From: Apostichopus japonicus
Lineage: Eukaryota; Echinodermata; Holothuroidea; Aspidochirotida; Stichopodidae
Length of the DNA stretch: 64,000 nt
Reading direction: 5' to 3'
Assembly (NCBI RefSeq): GCF_037975245.1
Contig: NC_092566.1
Location: 10,571,501-10,635,500 of the forward strand
Both the position numbers and the translations under genes were made by a program. The notes beneath the pieces are model-generated. The model ran no database searches. It saw only the letters and a program-made list of their open reading frames with translations, and was not told the origin of the DNA. Of the stretch, positions 13,801-61,096 are shown piece by piece (the first letter of the stretch is position 1; every line of letters starts with the position of its first letter).

Positions 13801-14652
13801 CTTGGAGACCCATATAGGTCCATCCGAGGATCTCTTTCAGGGCGGCATGGTTGTCGCAGATTGGCACGATGTAGTACTTCATGTCTTAACTTTGGGATTT
13901 TATTTCAAATAATTATTGATATGGAGACCATAACAATGTCCATCAAGTCTTTCATTCTTGATTGGACACTAAACCAGTTGAAATGACGGGAGGGAGTTGA
14001 AATGGGGGGGGGGGTATCAACAAAGAATGCAGGTCTTAAAAGAACCCACCTCTTCTAGAGTATTTTTCATGATTCTTTCATAAGTAATATAGCCGACAGG
14101 AAACATTGTAATGAAAAAACAGAAAACAATTAGAAAACAAAAGAAACAGTAACGTTGTGATTTACCTTTAAATTGAGATAAGTGACCGGGAATGAGACAA
14201 TATACCTTACAAAGAAGAGAGCAGATTTCTCTAGGATTATGCAAGGGGGGGGGGATGTCTGAGGAACATTTGCATCTGATCAAGTCAAGTGGAGTCCATA
14301 TTCCTGAAATCCTACACAAAGTGAGGGTATTTCATTACTAGGAAGGATATCATGGATTATAGCTATGGTGCTGTTAGGATGCACTGTTTTGAATAATCAA
14401 TAGTTTGTTTGGATAGCTGCAATGAGATAGGGTTTGACTTTTTATATTTGAGAAATAGTTTTGGTTAAGATGGTTTTTTTCCTTTGATGATAACACCAAA
14501 GTCAAATGGAAAGAATTGAGAATATTCAGGTTTCAAATGAACAGTTTTATTTATGAGTAAACTGTGTTTGACAGATACTAAAAAATTTGGTTTTAATTTT
14601 AAATTAAATTTTTTATTTTATTTTAGCAGATGCAACAGTGGAAGACAAATAA
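1737..14652 (+). CDS. SPARC: SPARC / osteonectin, complete, six coding exons
   Basis: Join 1737-1802, 6929-7085, 9599-9826, 10360-10582, 13614-13762, 14627-14652: 849 nt, 282 residues, all phases consistent (0,1,1,2,1). SPARC is a secreted calcium- and collagen-binding matricellular glycoprotein acting in extracellular matrix and basement membrane. Visible: signal peptide 1-21; basic then helical segment 22-74; follistatin/Kazal module Cys77-Cys149 with ten cysteines and an N-glycosylation site N119-V-T; EC domain 151-275 with four cysteines (PPC, EHC, MCD, TCM), the conserved PVQWKF, an EF-hand 1 remnant around L218-DRHPHDNFLS, and a canonical EF-hand 2 loop D254-x-N-x-D258...E265. Vertebrate family members are about 300 residues. 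The Glu-rich acidic N-domain is absent here, replaced by KKKGKTKNK and a neutral stretch. The start context gcaATGG is favourable. Confidence 0.95.
2545..3160. mobile_element. 616-bp non-autonomous DNA transposon (MITE), possibly Merlin-type
   Basis: The ends are imperfect inverted repeats: GGGACAAACTAAAACGAATG on the left and, reverse-complemented, GGGTGTTACTAAAACGAATG on the right. Both flanks carry the same 8-bp target duplication CTTTTATT (2537-2544 and 3161-3168). Several copies of the motif GAATGACA lie just inside each end in opposite orientations. No transposase ORF is present. Termini starting GG with 8-bp duplications fit the Merlin superfamily, but that assignment is tentative. Confidence 0.75.
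4180..4320. repeat. short degenerate ~60-bp tandem repeat, 3 units
   Basis: The phrase GTAAATAAGCA recurs near 4185, 4246 and 4306, about 60 bp apart, with partly similar flanks. It is weakly conserved and noncoding. Confidence 0.4.
6164..6306. mobile_element. 113-bp retroelement-like insertion with 15-bp target duplication
   Basis: The 15-mer ACACTATCAAATTTG occurs at 6164-6178 and again, identical, at 6292-6306, bracketing 113 bp. The insert ends with a hammerhead-like core (6240-6280). A perfect long direct repeat around a short insert indicates target-primed retrotransposition. Hammerhead motifs are known in Penelope-like elements and retrozymes, so this may be a truncated copy of one. 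The family is not proven. Confidence 0.6.
6240..6280 (+). ncRNA. hammerhead-ribozyme-like motif
   Basis: In order: stem I strand GGCCT (6240-6244), core CTGAAGA (6245-6251, matching CUGANGA), an unpaired A, stem II GATCC-TGCTA-GGATC (6253-6267), GAAAC, GTC, then AGGCC (6276-6280), which pairs with GGCCT. The cleavage-site context GUC sits where expected. Helix III is only AC/GT without a loop, and an extra A interrupts core and stem II, so cis cleavage is doubtful. A dimer could complete helix III. Confidence 0.4.
6929..7085 (+). CDS. SPARC: SPARC coding exon 2
   Basis: The acceptor is aaaatag|AAAAAGGG and the donor ACAA|gtaagt (phase 1). The exon encodes residues 23-74, beginning KKGKTKNKAVDEHLARQALD. 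It occupies the place of the acidic domain I of vertebrate SPARC but is not acid-rich. No motif is recognised in it. Confidence 0.85.
7086..9598 (+). other. SPARC intron 2
   Basis: This 2.5-kb intron contains G-runs (7549-7557) and a C12 run (8303-8314), and is dominated at its 3' side by the palindromic satellite 8409-9052. I saw no exon. Confidence 0.8.
8409..9052. repeat. ~65-bp tandem satellite with an internal palindrome, ~10 units
   Basis: Units recur every 63-67 bp. Each carries TATCTGG-CTTTATATGG-CCAGATA, whose 7-bp arms are inverted repeats, followed by AAACTTAATCTG and a second half containing TATCTGGA and TATCCAG. Single-stranded units would fold into serial hairpins. The array degenerates toward 9000-9052. 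It is noncoding. Confidence 0.8.
9599..9826 (+). CDS. SPARC: SPARC coding exon 3 (follistatin/Kazal module)
   Basis: Encodes residues 75-150, from NVCSFYKCSEGKVC to YFGEC. All ten cysteines of the follistatin-like module (77, 82, 88, 98, 100, 104, 115, 126, 133, 149) are inside this one exon. CSTQNVTYDSKC matches the Kazal core of SPARC and carries the glycosylation site. The acceptor is ctgtatag, the donor CGAG|gtatgg, phases 1 and 1. Confidence 0.95.
9827..10359 (+). other. SPARC intron 3
   Basis: This 533-bp intron ends with a good polypyrimidine tract and cttctgcag. Nothing else was seen in it. Confidence 0.8.
10360..10582 (+). CDS. SPARC: SPARC coding exon 4 (N-terminal part of the EC domain)
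   Basis: Encodes residues 151-224, beginning ALPPCALSELQEFPHRLREW and ending WKFRSLDRHPHD. The LPPC...EFP...RLREW block and PVQWKF are hallmarks of the SPARC EC domain. The donor is AA|gtaaaa, phase 2; reading through it would hit a stop immediately. Confidence 0.93.
10726..11016. mobile_element. degraded copy of the CAGTGGC hAT-type MITE
   Basis: This is homologous over nearly its whole length to 15469-15820: same left end CAGTGGCaGAGCTAGGGGTA and the shared block CGAGAATGGTCTGTAGGGG. The right end has lost about 40 bp and keeps only a short CCACTG. No target duplication remains, and the two copies differ at many sites. Confidence 0.75.
13180..13492 (+). mobile_element. truncated 3' end of a non-LTR retrotransposon (CR1/L2-like)
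   Basis: The translation contains GYRSFEYSGSYFWNKLPDHI and STFKSLLKTHLF followed by a stop, the typical extreme C terminus of reverse-transcriptase ORFs of CR1/L2-type elements. The 3' UTR reads GTGCTATATAAGT and ends in an ATT-type tail. Upstream, RTLRSSNKVF lies in a different frame from YLTVPKPRLK, so the copy is frameshifted and dead. Confidence 0.7.
13614..13762 (+). CDS. SPARC: SPARC coding exon 5 (EF-hand pair)
   Basis: Encodes residues 225-274: NFLSQGELMPLRAALIPSEH, CASVFFDMCDSN and onward to STCMGLFP. EF-hand 2 is complete (D254, N256, D258, D262, E265), and its bracketing cysteines C253 and C269 match the family. The acceptor is cttcctag, the donor CCAG|gtaaag, phases 2 and 1. Confidence 0.94.
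13763..14626 (+). other. SPARC intron 5
   Basis: This 864-bp intron has two G-runs (near 14005 and 14246) and a T-rich acceptor tract (tttattttattttag). No other feature was seen. Confidence 0.75.
14627..14652 (+). CDS. SPARC: SPARC last coding exon (ADATVEDK-stop)
   Basis: The joined codon gives A275, then DATVEDK and TAA at 14650-14652. The short acidic C-terminal tail after the last EF-hand fits the family. It was chosen because its phase matches exon 5 and its acceptor is strong. It is short, so slightly less certain than the others. Confidence 0.8.
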
Positions 14653-14819
14653 AGAGAACCTTTATTATTGGAGAGATGAGACTGAAGGACTTAGTGAGGG
14701 CAGATAAACTCAGATCTTCCTGAAATATTACTGATATGCAGCTTGTTTAATACACGTCATCGCCAGTGAATGATCTATGCAATTTTAGCCTTTTAACTTT
14801 ATGCCATCCATGTACAGTG

Positions 14820-15905
14820 TAACCATGTAAAGAGCCTCAAAAACTGTTAGTTTACCTCTTTGCTGAGGAACATAGAGGTCTTAGGGTCATCACTACAGTA
14901 TTACCATGTACAGAGCCTCAAAAACTGTTAGTTTACCTCTGTGCTGAGGCATATTGAGGTCTTTATAGGGTCATCACTACAGTATTACCATGTAAAGAGC
15001 CTCTCCAACTGTTATTTTACCTCTATGCTGAGGCATATAGAGGTCCTAAGGTTATCACTACAGTGTTACCATGTATTGGGCCTCTCAAACTGTTAGTTTA
15101 CCTCTGTGCTGAGGCACGTAGAGGTCTTATGGTCATCACTTCAGTATTACCATGTAAAGAGCCTCTGAAACTGTTAGTTTACCTCTGTGCTGAGGCATTT
15201 AGAGGTCTTAGGGATATCCCTACAGTATAACCATGTACAGAGCCTCTGAAATTGTTAGTTTACCTCTGTACTGAGGCACGTAGAGGTCCTAGGGTTATCA
15301 ATACAGTATTACCATGTTCGGGGCTTCTGAAACTTTAAGTTTATCTCTTTGCTGAAGCACATAGAGGTTTTAGGGTTTTCACTACAGTATTACCATGTAC
15401 ACAGCCTCTGAAACTTTAGTTTATCTCTGTGCTGAGGCATATAGATGCCCTAGGGATATTACTACAGTCAGTGGCGGAGCTAGGGGTATTGGTCAGGGGG
15501 GCGAGAATGGTCTGTAGGGGCGCTTTTGACACTATCTAAGCGGAGCGCCACCACAGGTTGGCCCGGAGCGTACATACATTTTTTGAGTAAAGATACTCGC
15601 TGGAAAGTGACCCTTTCCGGGCCTTGCTAATTTGCATTTTGTCAGAAAATTACACCAACAAAATGTAGCAAATGTCAATAGGTAGATGAGAGCGCAATGA
15701 AAAAGTCAATAATCGGGAATAAGTAAAAAGTGGTAAAAAGCTGAAAAGGGCGCCAGCAGTCCATTTGAGTCCGTCAGGGGGGGCATTCGCCCCTCTGACT
15801 GTATGGACGCTCTGCCACTGACTACAGTGTTACCATGTACATAGCCTCAAAAACTGTTAGTTTACCTCTGTACTGAGGCATATAGCTGTCCTAGGGTTTT
15901 CACTA
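14820..15905. repeat. 81-bp minisatellite, ~10 units, interrupted by a MITE
   Basis: ACCATGTA(A/C)AGAGCCTC recurs at 14822, 14903, 14987, 15068, 15149, 15230, 15311, 15392 and 15832, i.e. every 80-84 bp once the 352-bp insert is removed. Units share CTGTTAGTTTACCTCTGTGC and TGAGGCATATAGAGGTC. It lies directly after the SPARC stop codon. Confidence 0.9.
15469..15820. mobile_element. 352-bp hAT-type MITE with 8-bp target duplication
   Basis: The ends are inverted repeats, CAGTGGCGGAGC on the left and GCTCTGCCACTG on the right (one mismatch). The host sequence ACTACAGT is duplicated exactly at 15461-15468 and 15821-15828. A CAG terminus with 8-bp duplication defines hAT elements. It carries no transposase. 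It sits inside one unit of the 81-bp minisatellite, so it is younger than the array. Confidence 0.88.
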
Positions 15906-18120
15906 CATAAAGAATGGACTAATTTTTTAAAAGTTTTTTAACATATTAATAAATCTTGGTACCATTTGTCATTTGAATATTTTTAGGTAAAACAGATGGA
16001 CAATCTGCACGTAGAAGTTTTGTATCTTTTTTTCCCCATTTAGAGTAAAATTTACCTTTCTGTCCCAGGATTTGGTACGTCCTTTAACATGGCCCTGCAT
16101 ATTGAATACAAAATCGCACTTTGTGCTTGCAAGATCCGTTTGGTATTCACCACTATAGTAAATGATGTATACTCTGTATTTCAAGGTATCAGGAGTAATG
16201 AGGCTTAGCTGAAAGTTTTTAAGATGGAGGAAATCAAATTTGTTCTAACTTCCTTTTCCATAAATCATTCCATCACCTAGGTAGACAGAGTCATTATCAA
16301 TTTGATTTGCATTCAGGCGTTGATCCTACACACCAACCCTGGGCCCTTCCTCCACCCCCCTCCCCAAACATAAAGTAAAAGGAGTTATTAGGACAACCTT
16401 GTGTGTGCGAGTGATGACCTAATAATCTAAAATAGACCTAATTTATAGGATAAACACTTTTATTTTTTCTGGGTGGGGCCCTCACACACCCAACATGATA
16501 GTTGGCTTCAAGGACCCTAGGGCCATAACCCCCTCCCTCCCCCTTATGAAATTCTGGATACACTCCCGAGATCAAAACGTGTTGATGACACAAAGACATC
16601 ATTTACCATAATTAAATGCTTCTTGCATGATAAAACATAGCATTGCTGATAAACTCTTCTTCAAAATCTGAAGGAAAAAAAAACCAAAGTTTGATATAAC
16701 ATTCTTTTGTTCCAAAATATTCAATAGTGCATTTATACTCTAAGAATGTTTAGAAGTTATCATGCAGTCATTTGCTTAATAAGTTTGATATGATGTCATG
16801 TTCTGTACTGTGCTTTTGTTTAACATGATCATATTTTATTTGTCAATGAACTGATTGGGGCATAGGAAAGATTTAAGTTATATTCAAGTATCCATTTACC
16901 AGTAAATCATATTTGAAGTAAAAAAATATTTGTTTCTTTCTATCAAATGAATTCCCATTAACTAAGAAAAGTAAAAATCATCACTCTGTAATATTTTGGT
17001 GATTCAAATTGGACATATTTTGTTTGTGCATGTATTGAGATTTCTTCTTTTATGTTTTTTTTATGTAAACTGCTAAACAAGATGTAGAAAAAAAAAACCC
17101 AGCTTTGCTGGTTTCTTTTATTTGCCCAACTCAAGAAACAAATAGTAGTTTAAGTACATGTTTTGTATGTGAATGCATATAAGTGAGTAGAAAAAATCTA
17201 TCGTCATCCAGGGTGGTCAAAGCTCATTTGAGGTCACCAGATGTTAGTCTGAAAACCTGTTACACTCCATTAACTTCACAAGTTTGGGATGAACTTCAAG
17301 TTCAGTAGGTTACTCCACCTTAAAAGAGTACAAAGGTCATTGGAGGTAACCGGTAACAGCTTGGATAGAACTTTGAACTCGGTTAATAGGAAAAGAACCT
17401 GTTTTGTTTTTCGTACAGTTCAAATGTTATCGGAGGTCACCATGTATTGTTCAGATTCTGAAACCACTGTCATGGCAGTAACTCAAAAGGTAAAGCTTCA
17501 ACTAACTTCATACTTGGAATGTGGATGCACCTCTTTTAAGTAACCTGTAACCCTGTGTGCACAGTTTAAATTCAGTTATCGAAATTAAGATAAAGATGTG
17601 GCAAGGAACCACTAAGCCTCTTTTTCGATAGGTTCATTTCATTTTCTGGTACATGAATATGTTTCTTTTAGCAGTAGATATTGTCATGACAAAAGACAAA
17701 AGGATTTGTTATTTTTGGTGCAGTAGAAGGCTTTATAAGGAGTTGTAAACTATCACCACTGATTGGGCAGAAATGTTGGTGGTTTTGAGGGTAGTGTGTA
17801 CAGCTCTTACACTGATCAGTTAAGTCACTGACAGAGGGACATTTACAGTTTGGAGCTCACTTCTGTGACACTTGCTACAGTTTTTGTGGTAAACAATGTA
17901 AGCGATGCCATCTTTAATACAATGTAATTTTACCATTTGAAGTATCGGATGACAACTATTGTAAGTTTATGTCAAGTTTTTTTTTAAAATGAAGAGAAAA
18001 AAGAAGAAAAGAAAAGTACTCAAAGAAAGAATAATATTTGTTCCAGTCACTTTTCTTGTTATATTATCTCCCAGAGGCAGTCAAAAGACATTGAAGAACT
18101 AATAAAGTTGTGATATTGCT

Positions 18121-21100
18121 TGTTCACTCGATGCTATGGCATCACACACTCACACGCACGCACATAACACACACATACACACACACACGCAAGTCATTCA
18201 GTCCTCCCATCATATTACCATTGACTACCTGATGCTTTTTACTTCTTCGTATATAGAGTACCTTATAAGAAAAAGTCCTTTCGATTTCAAAAGCCACTCT
18301 GTAATTAAAACATCACAACATCACCACTAACTATAGATACTGAACAGTATTTTACATTCATATCAGAACAGTAGTACAAAAACCCACTTAATATACATTG
18401 TTGTTTTCAGGGTTATTTTTGAATAATCAAGAAAAAATGAGGGAAAATAAAGGGATAAAATTTGTAAATACTTTGCAATCTCTGGTTATAGTAAACTTCA
18501 CACAATTTTTTTGTTTTGTTGTTGACGTTATGTTTTTGTTTCATTTGTAAATAATTATTATTGAGAGTTGTTTGAAACTTCACTTTGCAAATTTCAATAT
18601 TCTTTTTTTTTTCTTTTCTCTATGATCATTCAAACTTTTTTTTTTCCTTTTAATTTTTTTTTTTTCGACATTGCACACATTGAATACTTAATTTTGTTTA
18701 ATAAATAGTAGAAATAATAATAATAATAATGATAATAATACCAAAATTAACTGATTTAAATTGTAGTTTGCTGAAATTTTGATACATACATATTGATAAA
18801 TATGATTACACATATGATGAACTGTGTGAGAAGATTAGAACACTTCCATTGGATATAAATCTACCGAGAGAATTCCCAAAAAATCAAGAAATAAAAAGGA
18901 GTGCTGGTTAGTACGTTTCAAATGGATACAGCTTCTAGAATAATTTAATTAAAAACAAAGACAAAAAAAAAAAATAAAACACACACAAGGAAAGAAGCAT
19001 TCCTGTGCAAAATGCAGCATTTTGTATGCAAGCGGAGCAGTAGTAAGTTGATTAGAATATATATTACTGAATAAAAAAGGAAAAAAGAAGTAGTTGCTTA
19101 TGTTGTATGGATAGACTTATCAAAATGAAGAAAAGTTATTTTCCTATAATATGAAATAATGAAATCTTCAACATATCCTCACAGACTACAGCACTGTTTA
19201 ACATGTAGGGATTGTTCAGAAAGAATGAGCGAGGAAAGCAGAAGAGGAGGTGGGGGGTGGGGGGGGGGTGGTGGAACAAGGAGGGGTAGGCAAGATACAA
19301 ACTTCTTCCAGCTTTTTCTAGAATACTTTATTTAAAGACCTGAAATATATAACTGCTAATGCTTTCAGGGAAGCATAACTGTCTTCTCAAATATCGTTGA
19401 ACACGAAAAATCAAGTTAGTTTTGAGAGTGGAGGAATATTAAAGGAGACTGGACCCTTTCATCCCCCTTTTCCTCATCCCCTTCCTCCTCCCCCTCCTCC
19501 TCTGCCCCCTTCCTTTCCCCTTCCCGTCTTCCTGCCATGTGAAGTAAATTGATATACCAGCAGTCTTGAAAGACAATGGCACCAGCAGAAGTACTTTCTT
19601 TTATTAGGTCAGCAGCAATATTACCCACCAAAATATGCTAGAGCGTTTTATAATGGTCACCATTCATGTCAAACCTGCAGCAGTTATTTCCCTCAATGAG
19701 ATGTTTAACCCTTTGTTAAAGTGTGGTAAATATTTGGGAGGGTGAGAAAGAAGTTTTGCCAAATTTTAAGCAAACGTTAGTATGCCAAAATTTGGATGCA
19801 ATACACATGACATTTATTACGATTTTTTTTGTTGAAAAAGTAAGAAACGTTATTTTCAAAATAAACTGGAGAAATTAACATTTGAATCGTCTAATCCATA
19901 CTACATAAGTTGATATTTTGTCCACAAGCCTCTACTGTAGGTACATTTTAATATCTCATTTACCAACTTTCTGTAACAATCTGATTCTAAATATTGCCTT
20001 TACTTTACAAGACAAACTACAAATCCTTGCATCAATGTACATTTTATAGAAACCTCTCTAAAGTATTAAAACCAGGAAAAGAAAAGAATATGGAAGGAAA
20101 CAAGACTTAAAATATAAATAGATATTATATTCTCCCCAACTAAACTGCTAACCCTAGTGGGTAATTAAATCTTTTTATCTCAAAAATATAATCATCTTAG
20201 AGAAATTTCTTTCAATATTATTCATATATGATCGTCACCTTTGGTGAAATGGGATCATCTATTTTATACTTTGATTTCCTTTTTATTATGGATCTGAAAT
20301 CTATAACAATCAACTGAAGAGCAGTATGAACATATTCCCTGAGACAAAACAAAGGGCTGATCAACACCCCAATGTTTATCTAACATATCAGTTATTAATA
20401 GGAGAGAAAGGTTTAACAAAAAGTACTAATTAAAAAAAAAATGCAAGGCTTGGCTGCTAAATACAAAACAAAATATACTTTAAAAAAAAATGTTTTTGCA
20501 GTTTTCAGCATATTTTGTTAGCATTTTTGTAATTTCAAGGTATAATTTAATTTTTTTAATTTTTATTTTGCTATATAGTATAGCCTATATATATTCCCTT
20601 CACATGATCAATGGTATTATGTAACAAGCATACAGTACTTGAGTTATTAAACTCAATGTCCTTTTCAGTTTGGTATAGCATATCATAATAAAAGGTCATA
20701 GGTCATTATAAATAAAAGGTCATTATCAATAAAAGGCCTAGGCTACCTTAAGACTGGAGTTAAATGTGTATTTCAGAACTGGATGTGTCTGTTTTCACTG
20801 TTTTATACTTTCACACAGTGCTGACGAGGTGGATGTTACGATTGTAGGTAAAAAATTGTTATTAATTAATTAATCTCTTAAACCAATATGACATAAGTTA
20901 TAACATGTTGTTGTTATTGAAATTCCATTATGATAATGGATGCACCTTGCAAATCTGATTTTCAATGTTTGAAAATATCCAAACTATTGTGTTTGCATAT
21001 CATTCTGGTCTGTCATGTACAAAATATTAAAGTAGGAAACCATATTTCTTAAGCAGCTTGCAACCAAACTAATCATATTGTCCCGTTACTATGAACTTGT

Positions 21101-21684
21101 ATCAAATTTGTGGACTGGCAAATTTGGTACCTGCCTTGTATCTTGAGAAGTAATAAACAGCACAACCAGAATCACCAACTAGCTAATAAATCCTGTTACA
21201 CTTACTCTCTGTAAACAATAAATTACCGCCGCAAGGTCCCAATCATGCTGCATTGACACAGATGGGGGGGGGGGGGGCTGGAACTCAGGGTACAAAGGAA
21301 GAACGACCCTATTGAACCACCATCTGAATAAACTCCAGCATCTGACTCCACTTTGGGAAGTTCGTGAAAGGACAATGTAGGCTTTATATGGCTTCCCTCG
21401 ATTATTATGAAACAAATTGAAATGGGAATTTAACTATCGAACTCTCTATCATCAGCTATCCATTCACAGATTCTATTCAAAGTTTGCTTGATGGACAATA
21501 TTACCCCCCAAAGGTTTCAGCACACATTCTGAGGTAGTACTGAGATGTACTTCATATTCAATGAAGTACAAGTGAAAATTGTCTTTTTCAAATTTTACTC
21601 CTCAATGTGGAGACCATAGAACTCTAACATCCAACCTCAAACACGACTCTTTTTGTTAAAGTCGACTCGATATCGATTTAACAC

Positions 21685-21715
<31 letters not shown>

Positions 21716-24700
21716 AACTATATATATATATATACATATATGAATGCATACTAAACTACACACAATCTGAATACCATGACTTATTTATGAAAGTAAACCC
21801 TTTTAATACTACTTTATCAGCATGATCAACTTGCTGAATATGCAGTCCCTCTTTGAATTTATGAATAATAATTTATGTCATTTCTATAAAATCTCCAGAA
21901 GACAAGTATTTACCATTTGCTGATTTTCGGCTCTATTATTTTTGCCCCTTAATTATAGAACCAATTCATACTACAATAATAATAATTATATATTCTACTC
22001 TACAGGGTATTATCAGCTCATACATATATTAAACTATCTATACATATCAATAACAGGTTATGGTAAAACACATAGCAGCTACCTGTAATGAAATAAATAT
22101 CTATTCACAAAAAAAAACAAAAAACAAATTCATTAGCTATCACACAATAAGTATAAATATTTATGTAGTCTTAAGAATAATATTCAATGATTTAAGTATA
22201 TATAATTACATAATCGAATTTTGCATTGTGCCTCCTTTGTTATCTCCTTCATATTTGTACATAATTCATTTAAAGAAGCTGACAGAGTTGATACTTTCCC
22301 TTGCTTGTGTTCTTTCTTTCTTCGGGTGTTCTAGCCAAATTATTTTAGCCATTTCAAGCGGATGACTAATAACCATGGTAACATCATCTTAACGCAAATC
22401 TAACTGGAAATTGCATGCTTCATAACCAGATACCATCAAATATTAAGATTTTAAACTTTCTTCCGGTGGTCAGAATGGATCACAATATGACTGTAAGAAT
22501 GAGCCCTTTACACAAATTAATCACCTAATAACTGAGGCTATAGGAAGGGCCAGGTCAAGAGGTCAACTGAAACCAATAACTGTAGTCAAAACTTGATTCA
22601 GTCTTTCTAAAAATTATAACCAATTCTAACTGGAAGAAAGAAAAACAAAAGGTTATCATAATATTAACTTGAATTTGTCAAATGTCACCCGCATTTAGGA
22701 GTATAATTATAATATATATGTATAACATAATTATAATTAGGAGCTATAATTATGGAACCTTTAAGATTAACATCAATCCTCCTTCACACAGCAACCTTCT
22801 TATAAATCTATCCACCTAAGCGATACACAATTTCATTTTAAGTAGCAACTTGTTGTGGAAATGGATAAAAGCTTAATTAAATCTGTGGTTTAATTTTAGT
22901 GAAATGTTTCACTAAACAATTAAACAAAACAAGTAATTTGATATGTCATTAATCAAATTCATAATTCCAATATTGTTTGATAAAAGCTGAGCAGAGAACA
23001 AAAGAAAAAAATTTGAAAGAGTCTATCAATCTGTCTGTCAGCTTCTTTAAACTAAATTAAAATTTGTTAATTAGAACTTAAGTGATACTGTTCGTTAACC
23101 AGCAACTCTACAGCATGGCACAACTTAAAACAACCTGGTGAATGAATGAAACAATGAATCAGTTCATCTCCTGCATAGTTCAGATAACGAGGCAAAAGCG
23201 TTATTGCTAGGAAGGAATGAAAAATTTTTATAATTTTTTTTATCAATCATTTTTTTTTATGTCAAAAAAAGTTTTCAAGTTTGTGCTTCAAAAATAAGAC
23301 TAAAGAAAAACAAAAAAATAGAGATAGACTGTCTCATCTCTGTCTCTGAAAACTTTATGTTAAAACGAGAAGAAAGAAGACATTTTGTAGAAGGTCTTTG
23401 TCTGGGGTAAGTTAGACCAAGATGATAATAAAACTAAACAAGAATATAATAGCACACTTTTAAGATCATTAACAACAACACAGTCGAAACAAACCAGTGC
23501 AGTTGTACATGGGCAAGCAATATTATTGTAAACAAATTCTAGATCATAGAAATTGCCACCACAATACATTTAAATACCCAATAATTTTATCTGAAGAGAG
23601 AGCACATGTTTTTTTTTTGGTACAAATTTGGCTTAATTTTCGGCTGGAAAAAATTCTTGATGGGAATATTTATCGTGTCGTTCATTTGCTAATATCTTAG
23701 GCAGATATATCTGGTTAGAAATGTTACCGATTCAGATACTTGGGGGGGAAAGAGGTGATATTCAGAGGTAGCTGAAATGCACTTGAGGTAGTGAGGGAGG
23801 GGGAGGGGTGATCACTGGCAGTTGGTAGCAGAAGAGGGCAGCCTTATCCCCATGATTACAATCAACCCACTAACAATGAGTTGGCTGAAAGAAAATATCC
23901 TGTCACACCACTGGCAGGTAATATTGGTTTTATCTTTGATTAATATTATCAAGTTGCTTCATGTGGCTTTAAAACCAAAATTTGGCAGAATCTGGGCATT
24001 TTAATTAAATTTTCATCACATATCATGCTTTGACAATTTCTAAAGGTGCCAGTAAAATCCACTTTTGACACGATCTGTGAGTTCGTATTTATAACAAGGG
24101 GTAACATGTAAGATCCTTCTAACATGTGGTTGATGAGAAATGCTTCAACACAGTATTAACAAAACTACTCCCTTGAACTGAATATTAATCAAATCTCATA
24201 ATTTTGATCCTTAAAACCATGGTTTTTGTGAATAGTTTACTCAATTTTTTTTTTATAATTTAGACTTTCTGTTCCATCCTAAATCTGTCAATTTATTGTT
24301 TCACCAAATTATATGATTATCACTGAAAGCTCAATACAAACAAGAAAAAGTTAAAAGAGAAGCTTTTCTTACCAAAATTGCACTACCATTATTTGGAGTC
24401 ATTTTGACCTTTATTTGTAACTTTGGCAACCCAATCATTGAATTTCTTCAAGGTTTCACACTGGGCTAAAAATTAAAGATATGAGAATCTTCAATCATTT
24501 TTTTAATAATGAAGATCTCTTAAATCAGTTCTGACAAGACATCTTCCCTTTGAGCCAACCTATACAGACATCTTTAAATGACAAATCTGAAAGGTTTTCC
24601 TGGCAGTATATAAACATTTTGCAAAATATAAAAAAAAAAAAGTTTCCTTGAAGTTTGTGCGGTGTATTTGAGGGAGGCTAAGAGAAATTCTACTTGGTTT

Positions 24701-24720
24701 TAATGCCCGGAATATTTAGC
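18121..24720. other. intergenic region between the convergent genes
   Basis: No gene was recognised. It contains poly-T and AAT microsatellites (18600-18740), a G-rich tract (19249-19275) able to form G-quadruplexes, a purine/pyrimidine-biased block at 19460-19530, a (TA)n tract around 21681-21740 and a G14 run (21264-21277). A short exon-like interval at 20821-20849 is discussed among the rejected items. Confidence 0.6.
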
Positions 24721-24726
24721 TTTATT
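24721..24726 (-). promoter_or_regulatory. candidate poly(A) signal of the PDE gene
   Basis: TTTATT on the plus strand reads AATAAA on the minus strand, about 600 bp after the PDE stop codon. A second one lies near 24411. Which is used cannot be told from sequence. Confidence 0.35.
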
Positions 24727-25327
24727 TAATAACAGTGATCAAAATTTGTTTAGTCTGCTACTTGCTAAAACCTTTCCAAACTAGTCTACCTTGAGGCTGT
24801 ATACCTAGAGATTGAAGTGGGTTCATTGTGAAAGAGTGAAATCTCCTTTTGAGCAAGAAAAAAAAAGGAAGAAGACTTTTTTTCTCCAAAACAGTAAGAA
24901 TAAACTTCAACTTGATGATCACAGGTGACCCCATTTGTTTTGATCTTCCTACCGTACCCGAACACTATCCCGATAAACTTGTAAACGATGGATTAAATGT
25001 ACAGCCGACACCGTGACAATCACTACATGACCAAAAGCAGGCAAAGACGGAGGGGAGTTACAAAACCCAGAGAATTCAAGTAAAAATGATGAAACCCATC
25101 GAGGACAACATCTTTTCTTCTTTGCAGCATTTTCCACAAAGAAATGAGAAAAAAAACAAAAACGAAAACGAGCAAAAAACCTGAACGAAACAAAATGATT
25201 GGCAAGGACAAGGGCTTGACTTGACTTTATGTAGTTTTGCTCCCGACAGCCGAGTTAAAATCGGCTCAAAATATTGCCATAAAAACTGTGAAAATTCTTC
25301 TGGTGTCATCACGAAACACCAAATCTC

Positions 25328-61096
<35,769 letters not shown>

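Larger units (their letters stand above)
14653..18120 (+). other. SPARC 3' UTR region (extent uncertain)
   Basis: No ORF of note. Candidate AATAAA signals lie at 15948-15953 and 18101-18106. The minisatellite 14820-15905 would be transcribed if the UTR runs to either site. A CA-rich microsatellite follows at about 18142-18190. Confidence 0.4.

Noticed and set aside
20821-20849. 29-bp micro-exon between tttcacacag and gtaaaa on the plus strand, in phase with SPARC exon 5
   Set aside because: It would only add a short unrelated tail and lies beyond the likely SPARC 3' UTR; with one short interval, chance is likely.
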